The notes: a model not told the origin generated them from the letters alone. DNA of 64,000 nt from AP-15 sp963703665 (GCA_963703665.1 CAVPFB010000011.1:27368-91367); one strand, 5' to 3'; positions 1 through 9,553 are shown, counted from the first letter of the stretch. Translations and numbers: made by a program.

Positions 1-1554
1 GAGCGCCGCCAGGACCGACCACGTGCCGTAGATATAGTTGGTGCCCCAGCGCCCGAACCAGCTGCCGTCGGCTTCCTGCTCGCGCCGCAAAAAGGTGATC
101 GCGGCGGCGACGCTCGGATGGTTCGCGCCAAAGCCCGCCTGGCACAAAAACCCCAGACAGCGCGCGCTGACATCGGCGGTCGGCGGGTCGAGCAGCGCGC
201 CGTGGTCGGCAAACGGAATGTGGTTCAGATAGAAATGCGTATTGTCGGCGTCGAAGGAGCCCCAGCCGCCGTTGCGGCTCTGCATGCCGACGATCCATTC
301 GGCCGCCCGCTCGATGGCCGGGCGGTAACGCGCCCGATCGAAACGGTCGAGCGCCAAGCCGACCGCGGCGGTGTCGTCGACATCCGGGTAATGGGGGTTC
401 TCGTACTGGAACGCCCAGCCTCCCGGCCGCAAGCCGGGCCGGGTCATCGTCCAATCGCCGGCCACCTCCAGCACCTGCTTGCCGGCGAGCCAATCGAGCG
501 CGCGCCCAATCGCCGGCTCGAACCGCCGGTCCCCGGTTTCCATCAAGGCGTGACAGGCGAGCGCGGTGTCCCAGACCGGAGACAGGCAAGGCTGGCAATA
601 GTTGCGCTCACCGTTGCGGACCAGAAGTTTGCGGGTTGCGGCCGCCGCGGCCGCCCGATCGGGATGGTCACGCGAGTACCCCAAACAATCGAACATCATC
701 AATGAGTTCGCCATCGCCGGATAGATCCCGCCGAGACCGTCCTCGCCGTTGAGGCGTTCGGTCACAAAGGCGACGGCCAGATCGATCGCGCGCTGCCGCG
801 ACCCCCTTGGAAACAGGGGCTCGACCGCCCGCAATGCCCGGTCGAGCCAGCCGAATGCAACCGCCAGCGGCGAGGCGGTCGGTCCAGTGATCCAGTCGCG
901 CACCGCTTCCGGCGGTTCGCCGAACAGCTCGCGGACCGTGATCCGCTGCGGATTGCGGGCGCGCGGACGCAGCGCCATCAGCACCAAGAGCGGCACCAGG
1001 ACCGAGCGCGACCAGTAGGAGACCTTGGCGATGTGAAAGGGCGACCAGCGCGGCAACAACATGATCTCGACCGGCATCATCGGAACCGCGCGCCACGGCA
1101 CCTCGCCGAACAACGCGAGCAGGATGCGGGTAAAGACATTGCAGCGCCGCGCGCCGCCGCGCGCCAGGATCGCCGCGCGAGCCCGCGCCATATGCGGCGA
1201 GTCGGGCGAATCGCCGGCCGCCTTCAGCGCGAAGTAGGCCTTGACCGAGCAGCTCAGATCGAGCGCCCCGCCATGGAACAGCGGCCAGCCGCCATCGGCC
1301 CCCTGCCGGGCCCGCAGAAACCGCGCGATTTGTTCCTGAAGCTCGGGCTCGACGCAGTCGAGATAATGCTGCAGCAGAATGTATTCGGCCGGGATCGTCG
1401 CGTCGGCTTCGAGCTCGAAGACCCAATGACCATCGGCCTGCTGCAGCTTCAAGAGCAACTCGGCCGCGCGGGCGATCGCGACGTCGAGCCCGGACGCCGG
1501 CACACGATCCTTTGCGACGACTGCTTCGCGGTCAGTCGTTGGGGGAGGGGTCAT
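1..1554 (-). CDS. shc: Squalene-hopene cyclase (3' end outside window)
   Basis: Cyclises squalene to hopene and diplopterol at the inner membrane, the last shared step of hopanoid synthesis. The first 518 residues are visible and read through without interruption; the C-terminus lies beyond base 1. The acid catalyst motif DVDDTA is at residues 391-396, just after a QW-type segment (GGWAFQYENPHYP), and further QW-like repeats (GGWGSFDADNTHF, GSWFGRWGTNYIYG) follow. The ATG at 1554 was chosen because it precedes the conserved alpha-barrel region and lies inside the last codons of hpnE, so the two genes overlap by 23 bases. It is the last visible gene of the hpnA-C-D-E-shc operon. The family assignment is firm. 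Confidence 0.95.
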   Translation of the reverse strand, partial: MTPPPTTDREAVVAKDRVPASGLDVAIARAAELLLKLQQADGHWVFELEADATIPAEYILLQHYLDCVEPELQEQIARFLRARQGADGGWPLFHGGALDLSCSVKAYFALKAAGDSPDSPHMARARAAILARGGARRCNVFTRILLALFGEVPWRAVPMMPVEIMLLPRWSPFHIAKVSYWSRSVLVPLLVLMALRPRARNPQRITVRELFGEPPEAVRDWITGPTASPLAVAFGWLDRALRAVEPLFPRGSRQRAIDLAVAFVTERLNGEDGLGGIYPAMANSLMMFDCLGYSRDHPDRAAAAAATRKLLVRNGERNYCQPCLSPVWDTALACHALMETGDRRFEPAIGRALDWLAGKQVLEVAGDWTMTRPGLRPGGWAFQYENPHYPDVDDTAAVGLALDRFDRARYRPAIERAAEWIVGMQSRNGGWGSFDADNTHFYLNHIPFADHGALLDPPTADVSARCLGFLCQAGFGANHPSVAAAITFLRREQEADGSWFGRWGTNYIYGTWSVLAAL

Positions 1555-2902
1555 GAGATCGTGCCGTCGTTCTTGCTCTTGGTTGCGTTGCTCTGGCGCA
1601 AAGGCGGTCTGCGCCCGCCCTCGACGAGATAGGTCTCTGACGGCCGGTCGACACTCCGCTGGCGGCGGCGAGGCCGGAGCCGATAGCGCCCTCGATCGTC
1701 GCCGGCAAGCCCGTATCGGTATAATCGCCGGCGAGCAAGAGGTTCCGCCAGCGCGTCGCCGCCGCCGGCCGCCGCCGCAACTGCTCCGGACTGGCCAGAA
1801 ACGTCGCCCGCCGCTCCTTGACGATGCGCGCCGCCGGCACCGGGACTGCTGGCAATCCATAAGCCGAGGCGACGTCGCGCCACAGGGTTTCGCGCAACGC
1901 ATCGGCCGGGCGGTCGACGATCCGGTCAGCGGCGCTGACCGTTACCGACAACACCTCGCGCTTGCGAAAGATCCACTCGGCGGTGCCGCCGACGACCCCG
2001 ACGAACAGCGGCGAGCCGGCCGGCGGGACGCAGCGGAAATGCGCGTTGACGATCGGAGAAAACGCATCGGGCGCCCTCAGCGCCGGGACCAGACGGGCGG
2101 CGATCGGCGCCGGCACCGCCAGAACCAGGCAGTCGCCTTCGTGGAGGGCGATGGGCTGCGCGTCGAAAGCAAGGCTCACGACGCGATCCCTGCCGAATTC
2201 GAGCGCGCGCAGCCGGGCGCCAAAGCAGATCTCGGCACCGAGCGCGCGCAGGGTGGCGAGCGCCGGATCGACGAATGTCTCGGACAGCCCGTCATGCGGC
2301 ACCAATGGCCGGCAGGCGGCCCCGCCGCGCCCGAGCGTCCCGGCCAGAATCCGCCAGAACAGCCGGGCCGAGCCGAGTTCGACGCCGGTGTTCAGCGCGG
2401 CGACAGCGAGCGGTTCCCACAGCGACCGGAACAGCCGGCCTTCGCGATCCAGCGCCTCGGCGACCGTCGCCGACGGCCCGGCGCAGCGCAAAGCCAGCAC
2501 TTTGAGATAGTCGCCGGCGCGGGTGTCCGGGACCCGTCTGGCGCGCTGCAAGATCCACCACGGAACGACGCCCCGGTTCGGTCGCAAATTCCAGCGCCGT
2601 CCACTGGCTGCATCGAAGAACGCAAACGCCGCATGCTGCGGCCCCTCGATCGTGCCGAGCCCGCCGGTCCGGGCGAGATAGGTGAGGGCGCAGCGGTTTC
2701 CGGCGAGCAGCAGATGGTTGCCGTTGTCGATGCGGCAGCCGAGCTCGGCATCGAAATACGATCGGCATCGCCCGCCGGCCTGGGCGCTGGCCTCGTAGAG
2801 CCGCACGCGCCACCCCTCGGCCGCCAGCTCGACCGCGGCAGCAAGGCCGGCGAGACCGGCGCCGACGACATGCACCCGCCCGCCATCCGACCGGCTGCTC
2901 AT
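1532..2902 (-). CDS. hpnE: Hydroxysqualene dehydroxylase HpnE
   Basis: FAD-dependent amine-oxidase-fold enzyme that reduces hydroxysqualene to squalene, the third step of the bacterial HpnCDE route. The N-terminus has the dinucleotide-binding signature GAGLAG at residues 14-19, followed by an ELAAEGWRVRLYEA strand and a GGRCRS motif typical of the family. A second FAD-contact segment (LLAGDYTDTGLPATIEGAI) lies near the C-terminus. The ATG at 2902 overlaps the hpnD stop as ATGA; longer in-frame extensions were rejected because they would sit inside hpnD. The protein is about 456 residues. The last 40 residues look less conserved than expected, so a late frameshift cannot be excluded. Confidence 0.9.
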   Translation of the reverse strand: MSSRSDGGRVHVVGAGLAGLAAAVELAAEGWRVRLYEASAQAGGRCRSYFDAELGCRIDNGNHLLLAGNRCALTYLARTGGLGTIEGPQHAAFAFFDAASGRRWNLRPNRGVVPWWILQRARRVPDTRAGDYLKVLALRCAGPSATVAEALDREGRLFRSLWEPLAVAALNTGVELGSARLFWRILAGTLGRGGAACRPLVPHDGLSETFVDPALATLRALGAEICFGARLRALEFGRDRVVSLAFDAQPIALHEGDCLVLAVPAPIAARLVPALRAPDAFSPIVNAHFRCVPPAGSPLFVGVVGGTAEWIFRKREVLSVTVSAADRIVDRPADALRETLWRDVASAYGLPAVPVPAARIVKERRATFLASPEQLRRRPAAATRWRNLLLAGDYTDTGLPATIEGAIGSGLAAASGVSTGRQRPISSRAGADRLCARATQPRARTTARSHDPSPND

Positions 2903-3780
2903 AGCAGACCGTGTCGCAGCACCAGCCAGAGCTTGTGCCGCTTCGACAGGTTGACGCGGGTCGCCGGGTCGCGCCATTCCCGGCGCAGCAGCTCCCGCAG
3001 GGTGGCGCGATAGACCGCACCCATGACCGCCGCGGGCCGCATCGCCCGGCGCCGGCATTGCGCCATAGCTTCAGCACTGTCGCGAAAATGCCCCTCGGCG
3101 AGCACCGCGACCTCGCGGCAGACAGCCGGCAGCGCCGGATGGCGCAGCGCCGCCATCGGATCGGTGTCGTGGATCCCGTGGCGGTCGAGGATCTCGCGCG
3201 GCAAATAGAGCCGGCCGCGGTGGGCGTCCTCGTCGAGGTCGCGCAGAATATTGGTCAGCTGCAAGGCTCGGCCGAGCGCATCGGCGACGCGGTGGGCAGC
3301 CTCGCTCGCATCGCCGAAGATATGGACCGAGAGATGGCCGACGGCACTGGCGACGCGGGCGCAATAGAGGTCGAGCGTCGCCAGGTCGGGGGCGCGGATG
3401 TCCTCGCGCGCGTCCATCTCCATGCCGGCGATGACCGCGAGGAAATCTTCGCGCCGCAGGCGATAGCGCCGTATCGGCTCCTGCAGGGCGCGGGCAATGA
3501 CCAGCTGGCGTGGCGGACCGGCGTAGAGCGCCCCGATCTCGTCGCGCCAGGCAGCGAGGGCTTTGAGCTTGGGCGCGACCGGCCCGTCGCCGTCGGCGAT
3601 GTCGTCGACCTCGCGACACCAGGCGTAAACCGCGTACATGCCGTTCCGGCGGTCGCGCGGCAGCAGCCGCATCGCCCAATAGAACGAGGTTCCGGCCGCC
3701 TCGACCCGGTGCCGGATGGTCCGGCGCAGCGCTTCTGCGCCGAGCTGCTCCGGAACGCTGTCAAACGCCGCGTCGCTCAC
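2899..3780 (-). CDS. hpnD: Presqualene diphosphate synthase HpnD
   Basis: Condenses two farnesyl diphosphates to presqualene diphosphate. The 293-residue protein has both aspartate-rich metal-diphosphate motifs of the squalene/phytoene synthase family: DDIAD at residues 59-63 and NILRDLDED at about 177-185. The start is taken as the GTG at 3780, which overlaps the hpnC stop as GTGA and matches the usual family length; a longer reading would run back through hpnC. Its stop overlaps the hpnE ATG, so hpnC, hpnD and hpnE look translationally coupled. It is told apart from HpnC by position in the operon and by the fuller second motif. Confidence 0.92.
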   Translation of the reverse strand: MSDAAFDSVPEQLGAEALRRTIRHRVEAAGTSFYWAMRLLPRDRRNGMYAVYAWCREVDDIADGDGPVAPKLKALAAWRDEIGALYAGPPRQLVIARALQEPIRRYRLRREDFLAVIAGMEMDAREDIRAPDLATLDLYCARVASAVGHLSVHIFGDASEAAHRVADALGRALQLTNILRDLDEDAHRGRLYLPREILDRHGIHDTDPMAALRHPALPAVCREVAVLAEGHFRDSAEAMAQCRRRAMRPAAVMGAVYRATLRELLRREWRDPATRVNLSKRHKLWLVLRHGLL

Positions 3781-4661
3781 CGCCGATTTCCCGAGGGCCG
3801 AAAACCTCGGGCGAGGCCGAGGAAAAAGGCGGCGAAGAAGTCCGCCTTGCCGAGCCCGACCCGTGCGGCCAGCGGGTCGCCTCGGCGCAGATGGCGCAGC
3901 AGGCGCGCCGCCAGCTCGACGATGACCGCGCACTCGCAGCGCAATCCTGGCGCGGCGACCCGCCCCGGCAAGGCGCGCGCCGCCTCGACAAGACCTGCGG
4001 TGCGGTCGAGAAGCTGGTCGAGCGCCCGACGCAGCCCAGGGGACGAGGCCGGGTTGTTCAGCGCCCCGACCCCGATCCCCGCGGCTGCGAGGTCGCTCAG
4101 CGGCAGGTAGATTCGGTCGAGGCGGCGATAATCTGCGGCGCAGTCCTGCAAGTGGTTCAACACTTGCAAGGCCGAGCACAGCGCGTCCGAGGCGGCCCAG
4201 GCGTCGCGGCTCTCGCAGTGCAGATCGAGCAATTGCCGGCCGACCGGCGACGCCGAATAGCGACAATATTCCATCAGCTCGTCCCAGTCGCGGTAGCGCA
4301 GCTTTTCGGCGTCCTGGCGAAAGGCGCGCAGCACGTCATGGCAGTGCTGCGCGGTCATTCCGGTGGCGCCGAGGCTCTGGCGCATCGCCGCGGAGGCCGG
4401 CGCATCGCCGCCCGCAGCACCGTCGAGCACCGCCGCCATGCGATCGAGCCGGCGGATCTTTTCGCCGGGGCTCAGCTCCGGATTGTCGGCGATATCGTCG
4501 GCATTGCGCGCGAATCGGTAGAAGGCGTGCACATGGGGCCGCAGGCCGGGCCGGATCAGCCACGACCCCACCGGGAAGTTCTCGCCGCCACGCCCTTTGC
4601 CCGATGGAGTCTCGACGCTCCCGCGGCCTTGCGTTTCCGATTCTGCGGTCACTGCAATCAT
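3777..4661 (-). CDS. hpnC: Hydroxysqualene synthase HpnC
   Basis: Squalene/phytoene synthase family member that converts presqualene diphosphate to hydroxysqualene, the substrate of HpnE. It is 294 residues long. The first aspartate-rich motif DDIAD is at residues 55-59, preceded by the family segment HVHAFYRFARNA; the second motif reads NHLQDCAADY, weaker than in HpnD and usual for HpnC. The ATG at 4661 overlaps the hpnA stop as ATGA, which decides the start. It is the second gene of the hopanoid operon. Confidence 0.9.
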   Translation of the reverse strand: MIAVTAESETQGRGSVETPSGKGRGGENFPVGSWLIRPGLRPHVHAFYRFARNADDIADNPELSPGEKIRRLDRMAAVLDGAAGGDAPASAAMRQSLGATGMTAQHCHDVLRAFRQDAEKLRYRDWDELMEYCRYSASPVGRQLLDLHCESRDAWAASDALCSALQVLNHLQDCAADYRRLDRIYLPLSDLAAAGIGVGALNNPASSPGLRRALDQLLDRTAGLVEAARALPGRVAAPGLRCECAVIVELAARLLRHLRRGDPLAARVGLGKADFFAAFFLGLARGFRPSGNRR

Positions 4662-5659
4662 CGCAAGTATCCGTTGGCCGCGAACCAGCCGATCGCGTCG
4701 GCGATCGCCTGGCGCGCCGGGCGAGGCCGGTAGCCGAGCTCGCGCGAGGCTTTCACGCACGAAAAATACATCTTCTTCCTGGCCATGCGAACCCCGTCGA
4801 GCGTGGTGAAGGGTTCGCGGCCGGTGACCCGAGCCGCCAATTCGGCCGCCGCCGCCGCCGCAAAGGCCATCGCATGCGGAACTCTGAGCCGCGGCGGCCG
4901 TCGCCCGACCGTGCGGGCGATTTCCGCCAGGATTTCGACCAGAGCCATATTTTCGCCGCCCAGTATGTAACGCTCGCCGATCCGCCCCGTCCCGGCCGCC
5001 GCGAGATGGCCGGCGGCGACATCGTCGACATGGACGATGTTGAGCCCGGTATCGACAAACCCCGGCATCCGGCCGCGTGCGGCTTCGAGGATCAGCCGGC
5101 CTGTCGGCGTCGGCTTGAGGTCGCGCGGTCCCACGGGCGTCGACGGATTGACGATCACCGCCGGCACACCGCGCTCGCCGACGAGCGCGCGCACCGCCTC
5201 CTCGGCTTGGTATTTGGTGCGCTTGTACGGGCCGATCATGTCCCCGAGCCGGCTCGGCGTATCTTCGTCGGCCGCATCACCCGGAACGATGCCGAGGGTG
5301 GCGACGCTGCTGGTGTAGACGATCCGCTCGACGCCGGCGAGGAACGCCGCGGTCAAGAGATCGCGGGTGCCATCGACATTGACGCGGAACATCGCGGCCG
5401 GGTCGGGAACCCACAGCCGATAATCGGCAGCGACGTGGAACAGGTATCGGCAGCCGGCAACCGCGCGCGCCAGCGAGGGCGCGTCCTCCATCGCTCCGGG
5501 CGCGATTTCGACCGAGAGGTCGGCGAGGTTGCGTCGATCGGCGCCGGGACGCACCAGCGCACGGACCCTATGGCCGGCGCCCAGCAGGACCCGCGCCACC
5601 GCCGATCCGACGAACCCGGTCGCTCCGGTGACCAGGCACAAGCCCGGCGACAGCGCCAT
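4658..5659 (-). CDS. hpnA: Hopanoid-associated NAD-dependent sugar epimerase HpnA
   Basis: Extended short-chain dehydrogenase of 333 residues. The Rossmann glycine motif TGATGFVG is at residues 11-18 and the catalytic YxxxK is Y145-K149 (YKRTK), with the preceding VYTSSVATLG strand carrying the serine/threonine of the triad. HpnA proteins lie at the head of hopanoid clusters and are thought to act in side-chain sugar modification; the exact substrate is not shown by the sequence. The ATG at 5659 begins directly before the first beta strand, and upstream in-frame codons look non-coding. About 120 bases separate it from ccmI, so the operon promoter may lie there. Confidence 0.88.
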   Translation of the reverse strand: MALSPGLCLVTGATGFVGSAVARVLLGAGHRVRALVRPGADRRNLADLSVEIAPGAMEDAPSLARAVAGCRYLFHVAADYRLWVPDPAAMFRVNVDGTRDLLTAAFLAGVERIVYTSSVATLGIVPGDAADEDTPSRLGDMIGPYKRTKYQAEEAVRALVGERGVPAVIVNPSTPVGPRDLKPTPTGRLILEAARGRMPGFVDTGLNIVHVDDVAAGHLAAAGTGRIGERYILGGENMALVEILAEIARTVGRRPPRLRVPHAMAFAAAAAAELAARVTGREPFTTLDGVRMARKKMYFSCVKASRELGYRPRPARQAIADAIGWFAANGYLR

Positions 5660-5779
5660 GTGTGCACTCCACCAGTTTGCCGGCCCCCCTGGGTTCACGG
5701 GACCGGTCGCAATGTCAACGGAGCGAAGCGAGCCTGTGCTGGACCGGCGGGCGCCGGCCATCGCCGGACGGCTGCACGG

Positions 5780-7003
5780 TCATGGTGATCTGGCAGCCCC
5801 GGAAGGGACGGGCGGCGCGGCGGCCGCCGGCACGGCGACCGCCGATGAATCGGCTGGCGCCGAAGCGGCTGGCGCCGAAGCGGTAGGCGGCCGCCCGGCC
5901 GACGCCGCACCCGCGCCCGCCTCGGCTGCTCGGGCGCGGGCGGCTTGCGCCTTGTCGGGCTCGCCCAGCACGTCATAAGCACGGGCGAGGCGCGCCCATC
6001 CGGTGCTGTCACCGGGATTCTGTTGGAGACGCTGCGCCAGACGCTCGACCATGGCGCGGATCATTGTCTCGCGCTGCGCGGGCGTCATCGATTCCGCGGC
6101 GGCGACATCCTGCGCCGTCGGGCCGGAGCCGGGCGCCGCTGCGGTCGGTGGTCCCGAGGTCGGCGATCCCGAGGTCGGCGACAGCTCGGCAAGGCGGTCG
6201 GCGACGGCTTGGCGCCACGGCGCGTCGGCCGGCGCGGCGGCCAAGAGCGCCTGCAGCTTTTGCCGGGCCCCGGCGGTGTCGCCGCGCTGCAGCGCTGCCT
6301 CGGCGCCATAGTAGCGCGAGCGCGGATCGTCGGGCGCCTTGGCGAACTCGGCCTCGGCCGCCGCCGTCACCTGACCCCGGGCGGCGAGCACCAGCACCTC
6401 GCCAAGCTCGGCAAGGAGCCCGGTCTCGGCCGGCGCCAAGGCGATCGCATGGGCATAGGCCTCGCGCGCCTCGGGAAACCGGCTCAGCGCCGCCGAAGTC
6501 CGGGCGAGCAGAATCCAGCCGCGCAGATCGCCCGGCGTCTGGCGCAGATGCGCCTTGATCCGGTCGGCCGCGGCGGCGAGTTCGGCAGCGCGGTGGGGTG
6601 CCGCGGCATCGGTGACAGCGCCGGGAGCGATGGCCGCGGGGGTCCCGAGCGCGAAATAGAGGGCGATCGCCGCCGCCGGCAACAGCCCGGCGATGCCGAT
6701 CGCAGCGCCGAACCGCCATGAAGTCTCGGTGGCGCTCTCGGCCGACGCCGCCCTGCCGGCGCTTTCTTGCTCGGCCGCGGCCAGCATGCGCCGGGTGATC
6801 TCGGTCCGCGCGACCGCCGCCTGCTCGGGCATCAGCCGGCCTTGCGCCAGTTCGATTTCGATGGCGGCGAACTGGCGGCGATAGAGTGCCGTGACCGGCT
6901 CCTCGTCCTCCGCGCCCGGCCGCGGCGCCCGGATCAGCGGCCGCAGCAAGGCGGCCAGCGCCGCCACGGTCAAACATCCGGCGACGATCCAGAACCAGGT
7001 CAT
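5780..7003 (-). CDS. ccmI: Cytochrome c maturation protein CcmI (TPR)
   Basis: Membrane-anchored apocytochrome c chaperone of the System I heme ligation complex, 407 residues. It starts with a transmembrane helix (FWIVAGCLTVAALAALL), then a cytoplasmic segment containing the family signature LYRRQFAAIEIELAQG, a second helix near residue 110, and periplasmic TPR repeats (for example LRGWILLARTSAALSRFPEA). The C-terminal tail is rich in Ala, Pro and Ser and includes a short repeat (AAGAEAG-like). The ATG at 7003 overlaps the ccmH stop. It completes the visible ccmF-ccmH-ccmI set. Confidence 0.88.
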   Translation of the reverse strand: MTWFWIVAGCLTVAALAALLRPLIRAPRPGAEDEEPVTALYRRQFAAIEIELAQGRLMPEQAAVARTEITRRMLAAAEQESAGRAASAESATETSWRFGAAIGIAGLLPAAAIALYFALGTPAAIAPGAVTDAAAPHRAAELAAAADRIKAHLRQTPGDLRGWILLARTSAALSRFPEAREAYAHAIALAPAETGLLAELGEVLVLAARGQVTAAAEAEFAKAPDDPRSRYYGAEAALQRGDTAGARQKLQALLAAAPADAPWRQAVADRLAELSPTSGSPTSGPPTAAAPGSGPTAQDVAAAESMTPAQRETMIRAMVERLAQRLQQNPGDSTGWARLARAYDVLGEPDKAQAARARAAEAGAGAASAGRPPTASAPAASAPADSSAVAVPAAAAPPVPSGAARSP

Positions 7004-7497
7004 GCCTGGTCGCCGAGCAGTTCGGCGGCGCGCGCGCGCTCGTCCCGGCTCAAATCGGGGACGGCCGCATCGGGCCGGCGTCGTCGCGCCCGCAACAGCA
7101 GCACGCCGGCCGCCCCCAGCACCAGCAGCGGCGGCATCAGCCACAACACCCAGGTCACCCTCTCGAACGGCGGGTCGAGCAGCACGAAGACCCCGTACCG
7201 GGCGACGACATAGTCGAGCACCTGCTGATCGGTATCGCCGTTGACCAAGCGCTGGCGCACCAGCAGGCGCAGATCATGGGCGAGATCGGCGCTGGACTGC
7301 TCGATCGACTGGTTTTGGCAGACGAGACAGCGCAATTCGCTGCCGATCGCCTCCGCTCGCGCCTCGAGCACCGGATCGCCGAGCCGCTCGGAGGGCTCGA
7401 ACGCCCAGGCCGCCGATACCAAGCCCGTCGGCACCCAGGCCGCCGGTACGCCGGCCGCGAGCAGTAACAGCGCCGCGACGAGCAGCCGCCGGATCAT
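7000..7497 (-). CDS. ccmH: Cytochrome c maturation protein CcmH (CcmH/CycL thiol-disulfide subunit)
   Basis: Periplasmic membrane-anchored thiol reductant for apocytochrome c. The 165-residue protein has an N-terminal signal or anchor (residues 5-31), the conserved motif LRCLVCQNQSI with redox cysteines C57 and C60, the family stretch SSADLAHDLRLLVRQRL, and a C-terminal transmembrane helix at about 115-136. The ATG at 7497 overlaps the ccmF stop as ATGA and its stop overlaps the ccmI start, so the three genes are translationally coupled. The usual ccmG gene is absent between ccmF and ccmH. Confidence 0.92.
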   Translation of the reverse strand: MIRRLLVAALLLLAAGVPAAWVPTGLVSAAWAFEPSERLGDPVLEARAEAIGSELRCLVCQNQSIEQSSADLAHDLRLLVRQRLVNGDTDQQVLDYVVARYGVFVLLDPPFERVTWVLWLMPPLLVLGAAGVLLLRARRRRPDAAVPDLSRDERARAAELLGDQA

Positions 7498-9500
7498 CCG
7501 GGGTCCGCCGGCCGCGGGCCGATCGCCGGCGCCGTGCGCGGCGCCGGCAGCCGCATCCGCACGCGCCGATCGCTCAGCGAAACAAGCCCGCCGAGCGCGG
7601 CCAGCAGCGCGCCGAACCACACCCAAGGCACCAGCGGGTTGTAGTAGGCGCGCAGAACCCAGCCGCCTTTTCCGTCGGGATCGCCGAGCGCCAAGTAAAG
7701 ATCGCCAAAGCCGTTGGTGGTGATCGAGGTGTGCGTCGTCCAGGTCTGGGCGAGCGGATACCAGCGCCGTTCGGGATAGACGGCGAAGGGCGTGTCGCCC
7801 GGCCGCTCGACGACGATCTCGGCGCGCTGCGCCTGGTAATTTTCGACATTGCCCTGGGTGACGCCGACGAAGTGCAGCGTGCGGCCGGCGATGTGCAGCT
7901 GGCTGCCGGGATGGACCGTCTCGATCCGCTCGCTGCGCCACGCGGTCGAAACCGTGATCCCGGCGATCAGGACGCCGACGCCGAAATGAGCGAGCGCGTA
8001 GCCCCAGGTGCCGCGCGGCAGATGCCGCAGCCGGCGCAGCACGTTACCCGGCGGCAACTTGCCGAGCCCGGTGCGGTCGGCGAGATCGGTGAGGACGCCG
8101 AGCATGGCCCAGCTCGCCAGCGCGATCCCGACGAGGGCTGCCGGCGATGCGCTGCGATCGAAGAGGAAGACGATCAACGGGGCCAGGACGGCGCCGACCA
8201 GAGCCGGCGTCAGGCGGCGCAGAGCGCCCCCGAGCTTTCCCTTGCGCCACGCCAGCACCGGGCCGATTGCCATCGCGATGATGCCGGGAGCCACGATCGG
8301 CACAAAGGTCCGGTCGAAATAGGGCGGCCCGACCGACAGTTTGACCCCGCTCCACACCTCGGCGAAGAGTGGATAAAAGGTGCCGAGGAACACCGTCGCC
8401 ATGCCCGCCGCCAGCAGCAGGTTGTTGAGCACGAGGGCACCCTCGCGGCTGACCGGCGCAAACGGGTTGCCGGCGTCGAGGCTCGGTGCGCGCAGCGCGT
8501 AGAGGACGAGGCCGCCGCCGATCACGATCGCGATCAGCACCAGGATAAAAACGCCGCGCGCCGGGTCGAGGGCAAAGGAATGGACCGAGGTCAGGATCCC
8601 CGAGCGCACGAGAAACGTGCCGATCAGGCTCATGCCGAAGGTCATGATCGCCAGCAGCACGGTCCAGCGCTGCAGGGTCTCGCGCTTTTCGACGACGGCC
8701 GCCGAGTGGATCAGCGCAGTGCCCAGCAGCCATGGCATGAACGACGCGTTCTCGACCGGGTCCCAGGCCCACCAACCGCCCCAGCCGAGCACGTAATAGG
8801 CCCACCAGCTGCCCATCGCGACGCCGATCGTCAGCCCGCACCATGCGGTCAACGCCCAGGGCCGGACCCAGCGCGCCCAGGCGGCACCGACCCGGCCTTC
8901 GATTAGGGCGGCGATCGCAAACGAATATGAGATCGAAAAACCGACATAGCCGAAATAGAGAAATGGCGGATGAAAGGCGAGCCCCGGGTCCTGCAGCAGC
9001 GGATTCAGGCCGCGGCCGTCGGCCGGGACCGGAAACAGCCGGGTGAACGGGTCGGAGGTGCCCAGAATAAAGGCGAGAGTGCCGAGGCCGAGCAGCCCCT
9101 GGATCGCCAGCGTGCGCGCCCGCAGGCTCGCCGGCAGCGAGCGGGAGAACAGCGCCACCAGCCCGCCGAACAGCGCCAGCATGAACACCCACAGCATCAT
9201 CGAGCCTTCGTGGCTGCCCCACACCCCGGTGACCTTGTAGAGCATCGGCTTTTTGAGGCTCGAATTCTCGAACACGTTAAGCACCGAGAAATCGGAGACG
9301 ATGTGGGCGTGGACAAAGATCGCGAAGGAGAGCGCCACCAGGCCGAGCTGCAGCACGGCCGCCGGCCGCGCCACATCCATCAGCGGTCGGCTCTTCGCAG
9401 CGGCGCCAGCCAATGGCACCAGCCCCTGCACGGCCGCCACCAAGAGCGCCAGCACGAGCGCGAAATGGCCGATCTCTACGAGCACGTCGCTACACCGCAA
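7494..9500 (-). CDS. ccmF: Heme lyase CcmF
   Basis: Large polytopic inner-membrane subunit of the System I heme lyase, which joins heme from CcmE to apocytochrome c. The 668 residues contain many transmembrane helices and the tryptophan-rich WWD signature WGGWWAWDPVENASFMPW, with the family segments VWGSHEGSMMLWV and FHPPFLYFGYVG before it. The start used here is at 9500; a GTG five codons in (9485), just before VEIGHFAL, fits the usual N-terminus at least as well. Neither ccmE nor other ccm genes lie directly upstream. Confidence 0.93.
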   Translation of the reverse strand: MRCSDVLVEIGHFALVLALLVAAVQGLVPLAGAAAKSRPLMDVARPAAVLQLGLVALSFAIFVHAHIVSDFSVLNVFENSSLKKPMLYKVTGVWGSHEGSMMLWVFMLALFGGLVALFSRSLPASLRARTLAIQGLLGLGTLAFILGTSDPFTRLFPVPADGRGLNPLLQDPGLAFHPPFLYFGYVGFSISYSFAIAALIEGRVGAAWARWVRPWALTAWCGLTIGVAMGSWWAYYVLGWGGWWAWDPVENASFMPWLLGTALIHSAAVVEKRETLQRWTVLLAIMTFGMSLIGTFLVRSGILTSVHSFALDPARGVFILVLIAIVIGGGLVLYALRAPSLDAGNPFAPVSREGALVLNNLLLAAGMATVFLGTFYPLFAEVWSGVKLSVGPPYFDRTFVPIVAPGIIAMAIGPVLAWRKGKLGGALRRLTPALVGAVLAPLIVFLFDRSASPAALVGIALASWAMLGVLTDLADRTGLGKLPPGNVLRRLRHLPRGTWGYALAHFGVGVLIAGITVSTAWRSERIETVHPGSQLHIAGRTLHFVGVTQGNVENYQAQRAEIVVERPGDTPFAVYPERRWYPLAQTWTTHTSITTNGFGDLYLALGDPDGKGGWVLRAYYNPLVPWVWFGALLAALGGLVSLSDRRVRMRLPAPRTAPAIGPRPADPG

Positions 9501-9553
9501 TCAGCCTGCCGAGCCCGAAGATCCTGGCACGATCGTCCATTTGACGCCACGGT

